Source: Parvibaculum sp. (GTDB lineage Bacteria; Pseudomonadota; Alphaproteobacteria; Parvibaculales; Parvibaculaceae). From it: 64,000 bases of DNA. Positions within the stretch are counted from its first letter, which is position 1, and the number at the start of each line of letters is the position of its first letter. The position numbers were made by a program, and so were the translations under genes. Shown in pieces: positions 37,103-45,414 of the stretch. Under the pieces are notes generated by a model that made no database searches, was not told the DNA's origin, and was given only the letters and a program-made list of their open reading frames with translations. The stretch lies in assembly GCA_031291615.1 (NCBI GenBank), contig JARLIS010000030.1, positions 1 to 64,000 on the forward strand, given 5' to 3'.

Positions 37103-38641
37103 TCAGACCGGCGCCACGCATTCAAGCTGCGGGTCGCGGACGGGCGGGAGGTTGTCCTTGAGGTCCGCGAGGAGGTCCGACTTCAGCGCGGCATAGGCCG
37201 GATCGTTCCAGAGGTTGCGCCATTGCTGCGGGTCGTTCTTGTGGTCGTAGAGTTCGCCCTCGGTGCCGTCGTAAAGCGTGCCGGGGAGATAGGCGGTGAT
37301 GGTGTAGCCGTCGCGGTAGATGGTGCGGAGCCCGACCGTCGTGCCGTCGACGTGCTTGCAATCCCATTCGGTGAAGACGCGCTGGCGATCCTGCTTTGCG
37401 CCTTCGGCATCTGTCGCCGGGAAGGGCTTGCCCTGCATCCATTCGGGCACGGGGAGGCCCGCGATCTTGCAGAAGGTCGGCGCGAGATCGACCTGGCCGA
37501 CCGGCGCCTCGACGGTGGCCGGCGCGACGGCCGCGGATTTCGCCGGACGCCAGATCATCGGCAGGCGCATCAGCGCGTCGACGTGATAGGGGCCCTTGAA
37601 GAGAAGGCCGAACTCGCCCTGGAATTCGCCATGATCGGTGGTGAAGACGACATCGACATCGTCGCCCCAGCCGCGCTTCGCAATCGCCGCCATGACTTTC
37701 GCCACGGCTTCGTCGATCAATTCGTTCTCGACATGGGTGAAGGCGTTGATCTCGCGCACCTGATCGGCGGTCATGTCGATGGCGCGGAATTCGGGCGGCG
37801 CTTCGAAGTTGGTCACGCGTTCGCCGGTGTACCATTCATGCCAGTGGCGGGGCTTGCCCTTCAGCACCTCCTCGATCTTCGCCTTCGAGCCCGGATAGAA
37901 TTCCGGCATCGGCGTTTCCTTCCAGGGATGGCGGCCGAGTTCGCTCTGCGGCGGGTCCCAGGGATGGTGCGGATCGGGGAAGCTCATCCAGCAGAACCAG
38001 TCTTCCTCCGCCTTCACCGTGTCGAGCCAGGCGATGGTGCGGTCGGCAACCCAGTCTGTGTGGTAGTTCTCGCGCGCCACCGGATTGAAGTGAAGCTGGC
38101 AGCCGCCGGTTTCGCCGCCGCCTGCCGCATTCACCTGAAACTTCGCATCGAGGTTCGGATAGAACTTCACGAAGGCGTCGGGGTCGTGCGTCCTCAGCCA
38201 TTCGGCGTAGTGGAGGATGAGCGGCGAGTGGCTGGCAAGCTCCATATGCTCGAAGCCGCGATGGGGGCCGTACTGGCCGAGCCGCGCCATCTGCGTTTCG
38301 TAGAATTGCTGCTTGAAATCGAGGAAGGGTTCGAAATGCGCCTTGCCGATGAGCGCGGTGCGATAGCCGCCCTTGTCGTGGAGATATTGCGCGACGCTCG
38401 GGGCATCGACGGGCAGCGGCACGCCGTTCATCCAGACGCCATGGGTCGAGACATATTGCCCGGTGATCATGGTCGAGCGGGCGGGCATGCAGACGACGTT
38501 CTGGTTATGCGCGCGGGTATAGTTGATGCCGTTGGCGGCGAGCGCGTCGATGGCCGGCGTGCGCGCGACCTTCTGCCCGTTCGCGCCGATGGCGTCGAAA
38601 CGCATCTGGTCGGTGGTGATGAAGAGAATCTTCCGGCCCAA
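37103..38641 (-). CDS. Sulfatase (type I, CxPxR) family hydrolase
   Basis: 512 residues. Start is TTG at 38641 (then GGCCGGAAG), supported by GGGAGG about 6 nt upstream; no closer ATG exists. ITTDQMRFD gives the metal-binding Asp, and Cys51 in VVCMPARSTMITG is the CxPxR site that must become formylglycine. A second metal motif is FTTDHGEFQGEFG. The family hydrolyses sulfate esters or phosphonates; substrate unknown. No formylglycine-generating enzyme is in the window, so maturation must be elsewhere. Confidence 0.92.
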   Translation of the reverse strand: MGRKILFITTDQMRFDAIGANGQKVARTPAIDALAANGINYTRAHNQNVVCMPARSTMITGQYVSTHGVWMNGVPLPVDAPSVAQYLHDKGGYRTALIGKAHFEPFLDFKQQFYETQMARLGQYGPHRGFEHMELASHSPLILHYAEWLRTHDPDAFVKFYPNLDAKFQVNAAGGGETGGCQLHFNPVARENYHTDWVADRTIAWLDTVKAEEDWFCWMSFPDPHHPWDPPQSELGRHPWKETPMPEFYPGSKAKIEEVLKGKPRHWHEWYTGERVTNFEAPPEFRAIDMTADQVREINAFTHVENELIDEAVAKVMAAIAKRGWGDDVDVVFTTDHGEFQGEFGLLFKGPYHVDALMRLPMIWRPAKSAAVAPATVEAPVGQVDLAPTFCKIAGLPVPEWMQGKPFPATDAEGAKQDRQRVFTEWDCKHVDGTTVGLRTIYRDGYTITAYLPGTLYDGTEGELYDHKNDPQQWRNLWNDPAYAALKSDLLADLKDNLPPVRDPQLECVAPV

Positions 38642-38749
38642 TAGTGCCTCCCGTGCGGTCTCTTTCAGAATTAATGGACAGTATTAATTGATTGGGCTGT
38701 TTTATGCCAGCACGTTTGGGGGCGCATCGTTGGCAAGGCAAAGACGGGG

Positions 38750-38772
38750 ATGGCCCGGACAAGCCGGGCCAT
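38750..38772. repeat. Family B palindrome, copy 4 (single)
   Basis: ATGGCCCGG, loop ACAAG, CCGGGCCAT is a perfect 9-bp stem. It lies between the sulfatase and a hydrolase gene. The composite partner palindrome is absent. Confidence 0.75.
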
Positions 38773-38797
38773 GACGGATAAGGGGAGAGGAATAGGT

Positions 38798-39601
38798 TCA
38801 ATCCTCGCCCTTCAGAAACGCGATCATCGCCGGGAAGGCTTCGCGGTCCTGGATCATGAAGAGGTGGCCGCCTTCGAACATGGCGAGCCTGGCGTGTTTG
38901 ATGCGGGCGGCCATTTTCGTTTGGGTTTCGGGGAGTGCCTGGCCGTCATATTTGCCGCCGCAGATGAGGGTGGGGCAGCGGATGTCGCCGAGGCGGTTCC
39001 ATGTGTCGTGGAGGGCGCGGGCTTCGAGCTGGCGGCGGAGGCCCATTTCGTGGCCGGGTTCATCCGCATACGGATCGGCTGAGGCGAAGGCCACGAATTG
39101 CTCGTATTCGGCCGGGTGGGCCTTGGCCCATGCGGCGTCGCGGCGGGTGTCCATGATGGGGATGAGGTGGCGGGCGCGGGCCTCGCGCGTCATATGCTGC
39201 AATTCGTGGAGCGGGTAGGAGGCGCCGCCTTCGCCGCCCGGCGAGGTGCAGGCGAGCACCAGCCCCTCGACGACATGCGGATGGCGGATCGCCAGTTCCT
39301 GCGCGACCATGCCGCCGAAGGAAATGCCGACGACAAGGGCCGAGCCCCAGCCGAGGGCGGCCATGAGGTTGACCGCGTCCTCGGCATAGTCGGCCATGGA
39401 ATAGGGGCGGTCGGGCTTTGCCGTCTGGCCGAGGCCGCGCTGGTCATAGGCCAGCGTGTCGAAATGCTTCGGGAAGGGCCCGTCCATGACATTGGGCTTG
39501 GCGCGGAGGTCGCTGCCGGTGCCGGAAATCACCAGAAGGCGCGGGCCCTGGCCCTTGCGCTCGTAGTAGATGTCCAGATCGCCGGCTTTCACGAACGGCA
39601 T
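38798..39601 (-). CDS. Alpha/beta hydrolase
   Basis: 267 residues. Nucleophile Ser in VVGISFGGMVAQ, acid near GGKYDGQ, His in EGGHLFMIQ. The oxyanion region LLVISGTGSD resembles 3-oxoadipate enol-lactonase-type hydrolases. Substrate unknown. The next gene across the operator is cysE, divergently transcribed. Confidence 0.88.
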   Translation of the reverse strand: MPFVKAGDLDIYYERKGQGPRLLVISGTGSDLRAKPNVMDGPFPKHFDTLAYDQRGLGQTAKPDRPYSMADYAEDAVNLMAALGWGSALVVGISFGGMVAQELAIRHPHVVEGLVLACTSPGGEGGASYPLHELQHMTREARARHLIPIMDTRRDAAWAKAHPAEYEQFVAFASADPYADEPGHEMGLRRQLEARALHDTWNRLGDIRCPTLICGGKYDGQALPETQTKMAARIKHARLAMFEGGHLFMIQDREAFPAMIAFLKGED

Positions 39602-39685
39602 GAGATTTCCCCACTATTAATTTCGATGCGGCGAACCATATCACTGTCAGGCTGGGGCGGTTTGCGGGAGGCAAGTCCGTTCCAA

Positions 39686-39715
39686 ATGAGAACTATGCGG
39701 GAGGCCGGTTCTCAT
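39686..39715. promoter_or_regulatory. Inverted repeat upstream of cysE, candidate operator
   Basis: ATGAGAAC (39686-39693) and GTTCTCAT (39708-39715) are perfect inverted half-sites whose centres are 22 bp apart, two helical turns. The site is about 80 bp upstream of the cysE ATG and 85 bp upstream of the divergent hydrolase. A regulator is not identified. Confidence 0.5.
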
Positions 39716-39793
39716 GATATTTTATCAACACGGTCTGTAGAATATTCGGGCCAAAGGGCGTCCGGCACGAGGCCGGGCAGAAGGGAGCGCAAC

Positions 39794-40633
39794 ATGTCGA
39801 AGCCGGTGGAAAGAAGCCACGCCGAGGGTCTGGCGGTCTGCGATCCCGTCTGGGAACGGTTGCGCGCGGAGACGGAGGAGATGGCGCTGAGCGAGCCGGC
39901 TCTGGCAAGCTTCCTCCATGTCACGGTCCTTCATCACAAGAATTTCAACGCTTCGCTGACCTACCAGCTCGCGCAGAAGGTCGGGAACACCGAAGTGCGG
40001 GCGATGCAGCTTCGTGAGCTCTTCGAGGAAGTGCTGGCGGACGATCCCTCGATCGGCGAAGCGGCGCGGGCCGATATCGTCGCCTATTACGATCGCGATC
40101 CGGCCTGCCACACCTATGCGCAGCCGCTGTTGTTCTTCAAGGGCTACCATTCGCTGCAAATCTATCGCGTCGCCCATTGGCTGTGGACGCATGGCCGCCG
40201 GGCGATGGCGCTCTATCTGCAGAACCGCGTGTCGGATCTTTTTGCCGTCGATATTCATCCGGCGGCGCGGATCGGGCGCGGCGTTTTCATCGACCATGCG
40301 ACCGGCATCGTGATCGGCGAGACGGCGGTGGTGGAAGACGATGTGTCGATGCTGCATGGCGTGACGCTGGGCGGCACGGGCAAGGAGATCGGCGACCGGC
40401 ATCCGAAGATCCGTCGCGGCGTGCTCATCAGCGTGGGCGCGAAGGTACTCGGCAATATCGAGGTCGGCGAATATAGCCGCGTGGGCGCGGGTAGCGTGGT
40501 GCTCCACGACGTGCCGCCGCATTGCACGGCGGTGGGCGTGCCGGCGAAGCTCGTCGGCTGCGCGGGCTGCGACAAGCCGAGCCACGAGATGGATCACATC
40601 ATCAACGAGACCGGGTCCGGAGACGGGATCTAG
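39794..40633 (+). CDS. cysE: Serine O-acetyltransferase
   Basis: 279 residues from the ATG at 39794 (MSKPVERSHAEGL), with AAGGGAG upstream. The N-terminal helical domain (about 20-140) precedes left-handed beta-helix hexapeptides: DIHPAARIGRGVFIDHATG, IGETAVVEDDVSML, VGAGSVVLHDVPPHCTAVGV. His in DHATG and HGVTLGG are catalytic. It makes O-acetylserine for cysteine synthesis. A Cys-rich tail (GCAGCDKPSH) is a variation on the usual C-terminal regulatory peptide. Confidence 0.95.
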   Translation: MSKPVERSHAEGLAVCDPVWERLRAETEEMALSEPALASFLHVTVLHHKNFNASLTYQLAQKVGNTEVRAMQLRELFEEVLADDPSIGEAARADIVAYYDRDPACHTYAQPLLFFKGYHSLQIYRVAHWLWTHGRRAMALYLQNRVSDLFAVDIHPAARIGRGVFIDHATGIVIGETAVVEDDVSMLHGVTLGGTGKEIGDRHPKIRRGVLISVGAKVLGNIEVGEYSRVGAGSVVLHDVPPHCTAVGVPAKLVGCAGCDKPSHEMDHIINETGSGDGI

Positions 40634-40660
40634 GTTTCGGCCTTACCCTTCGGCCTTCAC

Positions 40661-40699
40661 CTTTCGAGACGCCGCTTTGCGGCTCCTCAGGGTGAGGGT
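40661..40699. repeat. Family A repeat, copy 5 (one arm)
   Basis: CTTTCGAGACGCCGCTTTGC continues into GGCTCCTCAGGGTGAGGG. Only one arm is present, followed by a T-rich stretch (TTTTTTGTTTTG), so it may also help end cysE transcription. Confidence 0.75.
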
Positions 40700-40743
40700 T
40701 TTTTGTTTTGGGTTGGGTTGGGGTTGGGGTCCGGGTGGACGCT

Positions 40744-42021
40744 TTACGGCAATCTGTCCTTCATCGTGTACCAGAGGACGCCCAGCATCAGGCCGGGGTA
40801 GCGCAGCCATGTGCCGCCGGGGAAGCGGGGGACCTTGATGCTGGCCATCCAGTCGAAGCGTTCGGCCTGGCCGGCGACGGCTTCGGCGATGAGTTTGCCT
40901 GCCAGCGTCGCGATGTTGATGCCCTGGCCGGAATAGCCCTGCGCATAGACGATGTTGGGCGCGAGGCGGCCGAAATTGGGGATGCGGGGCATGGTGATGG
41001 CGAGCGTGCCGCTCCAGGCGTAGTCGATGCGCGCGTCGGCCAGTTGCGGGAAGACGCGCAGCATGGGCTTGCGGACGAAGGCGGCGAGGTCGCGCGGCAG
41101 GCGGCCTGAATAATTTTCGCCGCCGCCGAAAAGCATCCGGTGGTCGGCGGAGAGGTGGTAATAGTCGATGACGAATTTCGTGTCCTGCACGCCCACATCG
41201 TCGCGGATGAGCGCGCGGGCGCGCGTCTCGCCCAGCGGCTCGGTGGCGAGGATGAAATTGTTGACCGGCATGATGCGGCCGGCGATGCGCGGCTCCAGCG
41301 CGCCGAGATAGGCGTTGCAGGCCAGTACGACATGGCTCGCCGTCACCGTGCCGCCGGCGGTACGGATGCGGGCGGGGTCGGTGTGGGCGATATCGAGGGC
41401 GCGCGAACCTTCGTGGATGCGGACGCCTTTGGCGATGGCGGCGCGGGCTAGGCCCAGACAATAATTGAGCGGGTGGAGATGCGCCGCGCCGCTGTCGAGG
41501 AGGCCCGCATGGTAGCGCGTGGTGGCGACCATCGATCCGATTTCGGCGGGCGGCACGTAACGCAGGCTGTCATAGCCATATTCGCGGGCCATGTGTTCGG
41601 CTTCCGCCTCGAACCATTCCGCCTCGCCGCGCTTCCATGCGGCATGGAGGACGCCGGGCTTCAGGTCGCAGTCGATGGCGTTTTCGGCGATGAGATGCTT
41701 GACGGTGGCGAGACCGTCCTCGGCCAGCGACCAGAGGCGGTGGGCCCATTCGCGGCCGAGTTTTTCTTCGAGCGTGCGCTGGTCTTTGCGATGGCCGGAG
41801 CCGAGCTGGCCGCCATTGCGCCCCGAGGCGCCGAAGCCGACGCGCTCGGCTTCAAGTACGATGACGGAGTAGCCGCGTTCGGCCAGGTGGATCGCCGCGG
41901 AAAGTCCCGTGTAGCCCGCGCCGATGATGCAGACATCCGCCTTCACGTCGCCCGCGAGCGGCGCGAGATCGGGCGCGTTCTTCGCGGTGGCGGCGTACCA
42001 GGAGGCGGGATAGGCGGGCAT
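40744..42021 (-). CDS. FAD-dependent amino acid/polyamine oxidoreductase (DadA/PuuB-like)
   Basis: 425 residues from the ATG at 42021 (MPAYPASWYAATAKNAPDL). The N-terminal Rossmann dinucleotide motif is VCIIGAGYTGLSAAIHLAERG, with VLEAERVGFGASGRNGG following, and a C-terminal FAD element is NIVYAQGYSGQGINIATLAG. The closest functional match by pattern is gamma-glutamylputrescine oxidase (PuuB). It oxidises an amine with release of hydrogen peroxide by family; substrate inferred only. It follows the small ABM-like gene by 8 bp. Confidence 0.9.
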   Translation of the reverse strand: MPAYPASWYAATAKNAPDLAPLAGDVKADVCIIGAGYTGLSAAIHLAERGYSVIVLEAERVGFGASGRNGGQLGSGHRKDQRTLEEKLGREWAHRLWSLAEDGLATVKHLIAENAIDCDLKPGVLHAAWKRGEAEWFEAEAEHMAREYGYDSLRYVPPAEIGSMVATTRYHAGLLDSGAAHLHPLNYCLGLARAAIAKGVRIHEGSRALDIAHTDPARIRTAGGTVTASHVVLACNAYLGALEPRIAGRIMPVNNFILATEPLGETRARALIRDDVGVQDTKFVIDYYHLSADHRMLFGGGENYSGRLPRDLAAFVRKPMLRVFPQLADARIDYAWSGTLAITMPRIPNFGRLAPNIVYAQGYSGQGINIATLAGKLIAEAVAGQAERFDWMASIKVPRFPGGTWLRYPGLMLGVLWYTMKDRLP

Positions 42022-42029
42022 TGTTTTTC

Positions 42030-42314
42030 TCACGCGATGTCGAAGACCGTGTCCTCGCGGCTGTCGGCATGAATGTCGTTGAGGTCCATGCAGGCCTCCC
42101 ATGGCGCGCTGTCGCGGGTGTCTTCCAGCGCAGCGGCGTCTTCCCATTCAGTATAGAAGGCGACGGACTTGCGGTCGCCGGAAACGAGAATGCGCGCGGT
42201 CTTGAAGCCGTCCGGCGGGCGGCGGTCGAGCTCGCGTTCGCGGTAGGCGCGGAGCTGCGTCAGAATGTCGTCGGGCTTTGCGGTCTTGAAGCGGATGAGA
42301 AAAGCAACGGCCAT
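42030..42314 (-). CDS. Small dimeric alpha/beta-barrel (antibiotic biosynthesis monooxygenase-like) protein
   Basis: 94 residues from the ATG at 42314 (MAVAFLIRFKTAKPDDILTQ), with GGGGAG in front. The pattern of short strands and helices (ARILVSGDRKSVAFYTEW) fits the ferredoxin-like ABM fold, but no active-site residues are certain. It ends 8 bp before the FAD oxidoreductase and may assist that enzyme. Confidence 0.7.
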   Translation of the reverse strand: MAVAFLIRFKTAKPDDILTQLRAYRERELDRRPPDGFKTARILVSGDRKSVAFYTEWEDAAALEDTRDSAPWEACMDLNDIHADSREDTVFDIA

Positions 42315-42440
42315 GCGGCTCCCCTGCAAGTGTGTATTTGCAGGCTCTATAGCACGGGAGCGAAGAAGTTTCCTCCCCTTGCGGAATCCGGGCCTCCGGT
42401 CACAATGACCGCAAAACATATAATGCGGGAGGCGAAGAAT

Positions 42441-43244
42441 ATGGGACGTGTATCGGGCAAGATCGCCATCGTGACGGGCGCGGGCAAGGGGCTGGGCGCC
42501 GCGACGGCGAAGGCGCTGGCGCGGGAAGGCGCCAAGGTCGTCTGCACGGATTTCGACGATGCGGCGGGCGAGGCGGTGGCCGCCGAAATCCAGCGCGCGG
42601 GCGGCGTGGCGATTTTCGCCCATCACGATGTGGTGGACGAGGCGCAATGGGAGCGCGTGGTGAAGCTTGCGGAGGATCGCTTCGGCGGGCTCCACATTCT
42701 CGTCAACAATGCCGGCATCGCGCCTGCGGGCGGACCCATCGAGGACAAGGAACTCAGCGACTGGCGGCATACGCTGGCCGTCGATCTCGACAGCGTGTTC
42801 CTGGGCTGCAAGCACGGCATCCGCACGATCAAGAAGACGACGGCGAAGGGCGCGACGGGCTCGATCATCAATATCTCGTCGATCATGGGCCTGGTGGCGA
42901 CGTCCAATGCCAGCGACTACAACGCGGCCAAGGGCGGCGTGCGGCTTCTCACCAAGGCGGCGGCGCTCGAATGCGCGGAGGCGAAATACAACATCCGCGT
43001 GAACTCGGTTCATCCCGGCTATATCGACACGCCCATGGTGCGCGGCGTGATGGAGCGCGGCGCCGAGGGGCCGCTCCATCTGAGCGGCAACGAGATTGCC
43101 GAGATGCTGGTGATGCTGCATCCGATCGGGCGGCTCGGCGTCGCCGACGAGATTGCGAACATGGTGCTGTTCCTTGCCTCCGACGAGGCGTCGTTCGCGA
43201 CCGGCGCGGAATTCGTGGTCGACGGCGGCTATACGGCGCGGTGA
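42441..43244 (+). CDS. Short-chain dehydrogenase/reductase
   Basis: 267 residues from the ATG at 42441 (MGRVSGKIAIVTGAGKG), preceded by GGGAGGCG. TGAGKGLGAATA binds NAD(P); NNAG, SIINISS and DYNAAKGG complete the active site. It resembles cyclopentanol/alcohol dehydrogenase-type SDRs, but substrate is unknown. Divergent from the ABM-like gene. Confidence 0.92.
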   Translation: MGRVSGKIAIVTGAGKGLGAATAKALAREGAKVVCTDFDDAAGEAVAAEIQRAGGVAIFAHHDVVDEAQWERVVKLAEDRFGGLHILVNNAGIAPAGGPIEDKELSDWRHTLAVDLDSVFLGCKHGIRTIKKTTAKGATGSIINISSIMGLVATSNASDYNAAKGGVRLLTKAAALECAEAKYNIRVNSVHPGYIDTPMVRGVMERGAEGPLHLSGNEIAEMLVMLHPIGRLGVADEIANMVLFLASDEASFATGAEFVVDGGYTAR

Positions 43245-43351
43245 ACGGGGGCGGGCGCCGGACGTTCGGCGCTGAAGGCAAAGGATGCCAGCGCGCCTGC
43301 GGTGAGCAGGATCGTGAAAACGGTCAGCCATTTCAGCGAACGCCGCGACAT
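43229..43351 (-). CDS. Possible 40-residue single-pass membrane protein
   Basis: An ATG at 43351 (MSRRSLKWLTVFTILLTAGA) encodes a basic N terminus, one hydrophobic helix and a Pro/Ala-rich end. It overlaps the end of the SDR gene by 16 bp and has only a weak ribosome site. Existence is uncertain. Confidence 0.35.
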   Translation of the reverse strand: MSRRSLKWLTVFTILLTAGALASFAFSAERPAPAPVHRAV

Positions 43352-43440
43352 GCGTGAAATTCCGGGCTGTTGGAGGCTCTGAATATCAAAAGCGTGACAT
43401 GGCGCGCCCGGCGCACCAACGGGACGAAGCGACGCAGGAC

Positions 43441-43535
43441 GTTTGCGCGCAGGGCCTCTTGCGGTTAAAACCTCCCGGTGAAAGCCCGGGGGCGCAGTGC
43501 CCGCGCGGCTGCCGAACGAATGACGGGAGACGGAC
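43441..43535 (+). promoter_or_regulatory. Structured leader of DUF3126 gene, cobalamin-riboswitch-like core
   Basis: The stretch contains GGTTAAAA, then CCCGG-TGAAAGC-CCGGG (43474-43478/43486-43490), then GGGC/GCCC around GCAGT (43490-43493/43499-43502), and GCGGCTG. The order and the GGTGAAA with paired CCGG resemble the core of a cobalamin riboswitch. No GCCACTG box is found, and the downstream gene has no known B12 link, so a resemblance by chance is possible. It must be tested. Confidence 0.3.
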
Positions 43536-43748
43536 TTGGACAAGACCGAGATCAAGCGCGTGGAAGCCTATCTGCGTCAGAAGTTCCGCCTGCCTTCGCT
43601 GTCCGTGTTCGCGCGGCCGAACAAGGATGACTCGGCTGAGGTGAATATCGGCGACGAATTCATCGGTGTCATCTTCAAGGACGAAGAAGACGGCGAAGTG
43701 TCCTACGCCTTTCAGATGGCGATCCTCGACATCGACCTGCCGGAGTAA
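43536..43748 (+). CDS. DUF3126 family protein
   Basis: 70 residues. The start is TTG at 43536 (TTGGACAAG), with GGGAG six bases before it. The chain KRVEAYLRQKFRLPSLSVFA then RPNKDDSAEVNIGDEFIGVI and SYAFQMAILDIDLPE is the conserved alphaproteobacterial DUF3126. Function unknown. Its leader is unusually structured. Confidence 0.9.
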   Translation: MDKTEIKRVEAYLRQKFRLPSLSVFARPNKDDSAEVNIGDEFIGVIFKDEEDGEVSYAFQMAILDIDLPE

Positions 43749-43752
43749 TCCG

Positions 43753-44517
43753 TCAATCCGTGATCGTGCCTTCGAGATCGTTCGGGAGACCGGGCGCCTC
43801 GAATGAGGTAACGATGCGCACCATCAGCTCGTCGATGCGCTGCCATTCGGCCAGATGCGAACGCTTGTAGCGATAGGTGAGCGCGAGATTCTGCGTCAGC
43901 AGCAGCGTGCGCGTGCAGTTTGGACTTTCGACGAGCGGCGTCTTTCGCTGGCAGGTCAGCAGGACCAGCCGCCCATCGGCGTCGGTGCCGATCAGCAAAT
44001 CCTGATCCTTGTAGCCGCTATCGTCGCGGAAGCTGAATTTCTTGAGGCCCGTCTCGTCCTTTTCGGGCGTCGGGGAGACGAGATATTTCGAATAGACGTC
44101 CTTCAGGCGGCGTTCCGCCGGCAGCATGGCCGGGCCGGCATGCAGCGTGAAGAAGACGACGGAGGCTTCGGGCGAGTTGTCCGCGAATTCCGCCTGATGT
44201 TCGGGCGTGTAGGGCGAGAAATCCGGCAAGAGGGCGTGCATGTCGACTTGCGGCTGCGCGCCGCCCGTACGCTGCGATGGATAGCGTGTGTAATTTTCCG
44301 GGATCAGGAAGCGCGTGCCGCCGACGACGGCCTCGACCTTGCGCGTATCGGCGCTGGCGCGCGGCGCATGACCGAGCAGCTCGCCCGGCGTCGGGCCGAA
44401 ATAGTGGTAGAGAAAGAAGCTCGAAAAGGCGAGGACGGCAAGGATCACCAGGGCCGGGATGATCCAGGCCGGGCGCTCATGCACCAGTTCGCCGCCACTC
44501 TGTCTGTTACGCGCCAC
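43753..44517 (-). CDS. Membrane-anchored protein of unknown function
   Basis: 254 residues from a GTG at 44517 (GCGCGTAACAGACAG follows), with AGG four bases upstream. One N-terminal helix (AWIIPALVILAVLAFSSFFL) is followed by a soluble, probably periplasmic domain with a single Cys pair (LTCQRKT and PNCTRT). Upstream in-frame sequence to 44868 is non-conserved. I do not recognise a family. It converges with the DUF3126 gene, 4 bp away. Confidence 0.7.
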   Translation of the reverse strand: MARNRQSGGELVHERPAWIIPALVILAVLAFSSFFLYHYFGPTPGELLGHAPRASADTRKVEAVVGGTRFLIPENYTRYPSQRTGGAQPQVDMHALLPDFSPYTPEHQAEFADNSPEASVVFFTLHAGPAMLPAERRLKDVYSKYLVSPTPEKDETGLKKFSFRDDSGYKDQDLLIGTDADGRLVLLTCQRKTPLVESPNCTRTLLLTQNLALTYRYKRSHLAEWQRIDELMVRIVTSFEAPGLPNDLEGTITD

Positions 44518-44773
44518 TAAACCTGCGCCCCCGCGCTGCCCGATCCCGCATTCACCATAGCGGCTATGTCTTGCGGAGATTTTAGCCCGGCGTCCAGCCG
44601 GATCGCGACGTTCTGTTTCGGCTTGGCACAGCGGGACGGCGCAATCCGGCACGGCGGGCGCGATTCCGCGCGCCCCGCGCGGGCGCAAATCTGACAAACC
44701 ATTGAAATCATGAAGAAATATCGGCCGCCACGGGGCGGCGATCGGCTGGTACGCGGCTTGCGGACAAGGGGGC

Positions 44774-45079
44774 ATGACATCGTTCGCCGCCAGATCGCTG
44801 ATCGGTTTTCTCCTGCTTGCCTTCGTGGCGGGGCCTGCCGAAGCGTGGATCGGGCCCATGCCCGCCATGCGAGTCGCTTGCGAGCGCGACTACGCGGCCT
44901 GCCGGATCGGACGGTTCACGGTGCCGATGACGGAGACTTCCTCCGTTCTCGGACGAATTTCGGAGATGGCGCGGCGCGATGCCGCCGGTCATTTCGCGGC
45001 GTCCCTGCGCAAGGTTCTCGTCGCCGTGGCCGAAGAGACAAAGAGAAGCGCCCGAGGGGCGGCGCATGAGACAAGGTAA
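44774..45079 (+). CDS. Small secreted protein, unknown
   Basis: 101 residues. A signal peptide (MTSFAARSLIGFLLLAFVAG, cleaved after AEA) precedes a chain with two Cys (RVACERDYAACRIG). AAGGGGGC is a good ribosome site. No family recognised. It is 18 bp from the next membrane protein and may be co-transcribed. Confidence 0.6.
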   Translation: MTSFAARSLIGFLLLAFVAGPAEAWIGPMPAMRVACERDYAACRIGRFTVPMTETSSVLGRISEMARRDAAGHFAASLRKVLVAVAEETKRSARGAAHETR

Positions 45080-45096
45080 CGGGTGGGTTGAGAGAT

Positions 45097-45408
45097 ATGT
45101 CTGAGTGGTTCAGTTTTTTCTTCGCCACGGCGACGGGCTTCGTCGCCGCCGGTCTGACGGGAAGTTTCTACAGGCTCGTGACGCGCAAGCCGCCGAGCTT
45201 TCAGGTCTGGGCGGATTCGACGGCGGGACAGCTTGGCGGCATCGCCACGCTGATTTTCGCCGGGCCCAACGTCATCCTTCGCAATGCGCTTCGCGCGCAG
45301 GTTTTCGAGAACCGGCCTCCGATGTGGATGCTGCTGTCGGCCGCCATCGCGCTGATGTGGAGCTTTCTGTCCGGCGTGTTCCTGCTGAACCTGCTGCTCG
45401 CGGCCTGA
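45097..45408 (+). CDS. Small membrane protein (DUF6949-like)
   Basis: 103 residues from the ATG at 45097 (MSEWFSFFFATATGFVAAGL). Three hydrophobic stretches are visible: FATATGFVAAGLTGSFY, the central GGIATLIFAGPNVILRN and ALMWSFLSGVFLLNLLL. The layout recalls the alphaproteobacterial DUF6949 family, named from memory. Function unknown. Confidence 0.65.
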   Translation: MSEWFSFFFATATGFVAAGLTGSFYRLVTRKPPSFQVWADSTAGQLGGIATLIFAGPNVILRNALRAQVFENRPPMWMLLSAAIALMWSFLSGVFLLNLLLAA

Positions 45409-45414
45409 CGTTTC

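Noticed and set aside
37091..38644. 517-residue rightward open frame
   Set aside because: Antisense of the sulfatase gene; no ribosome site and no recognisable motif.
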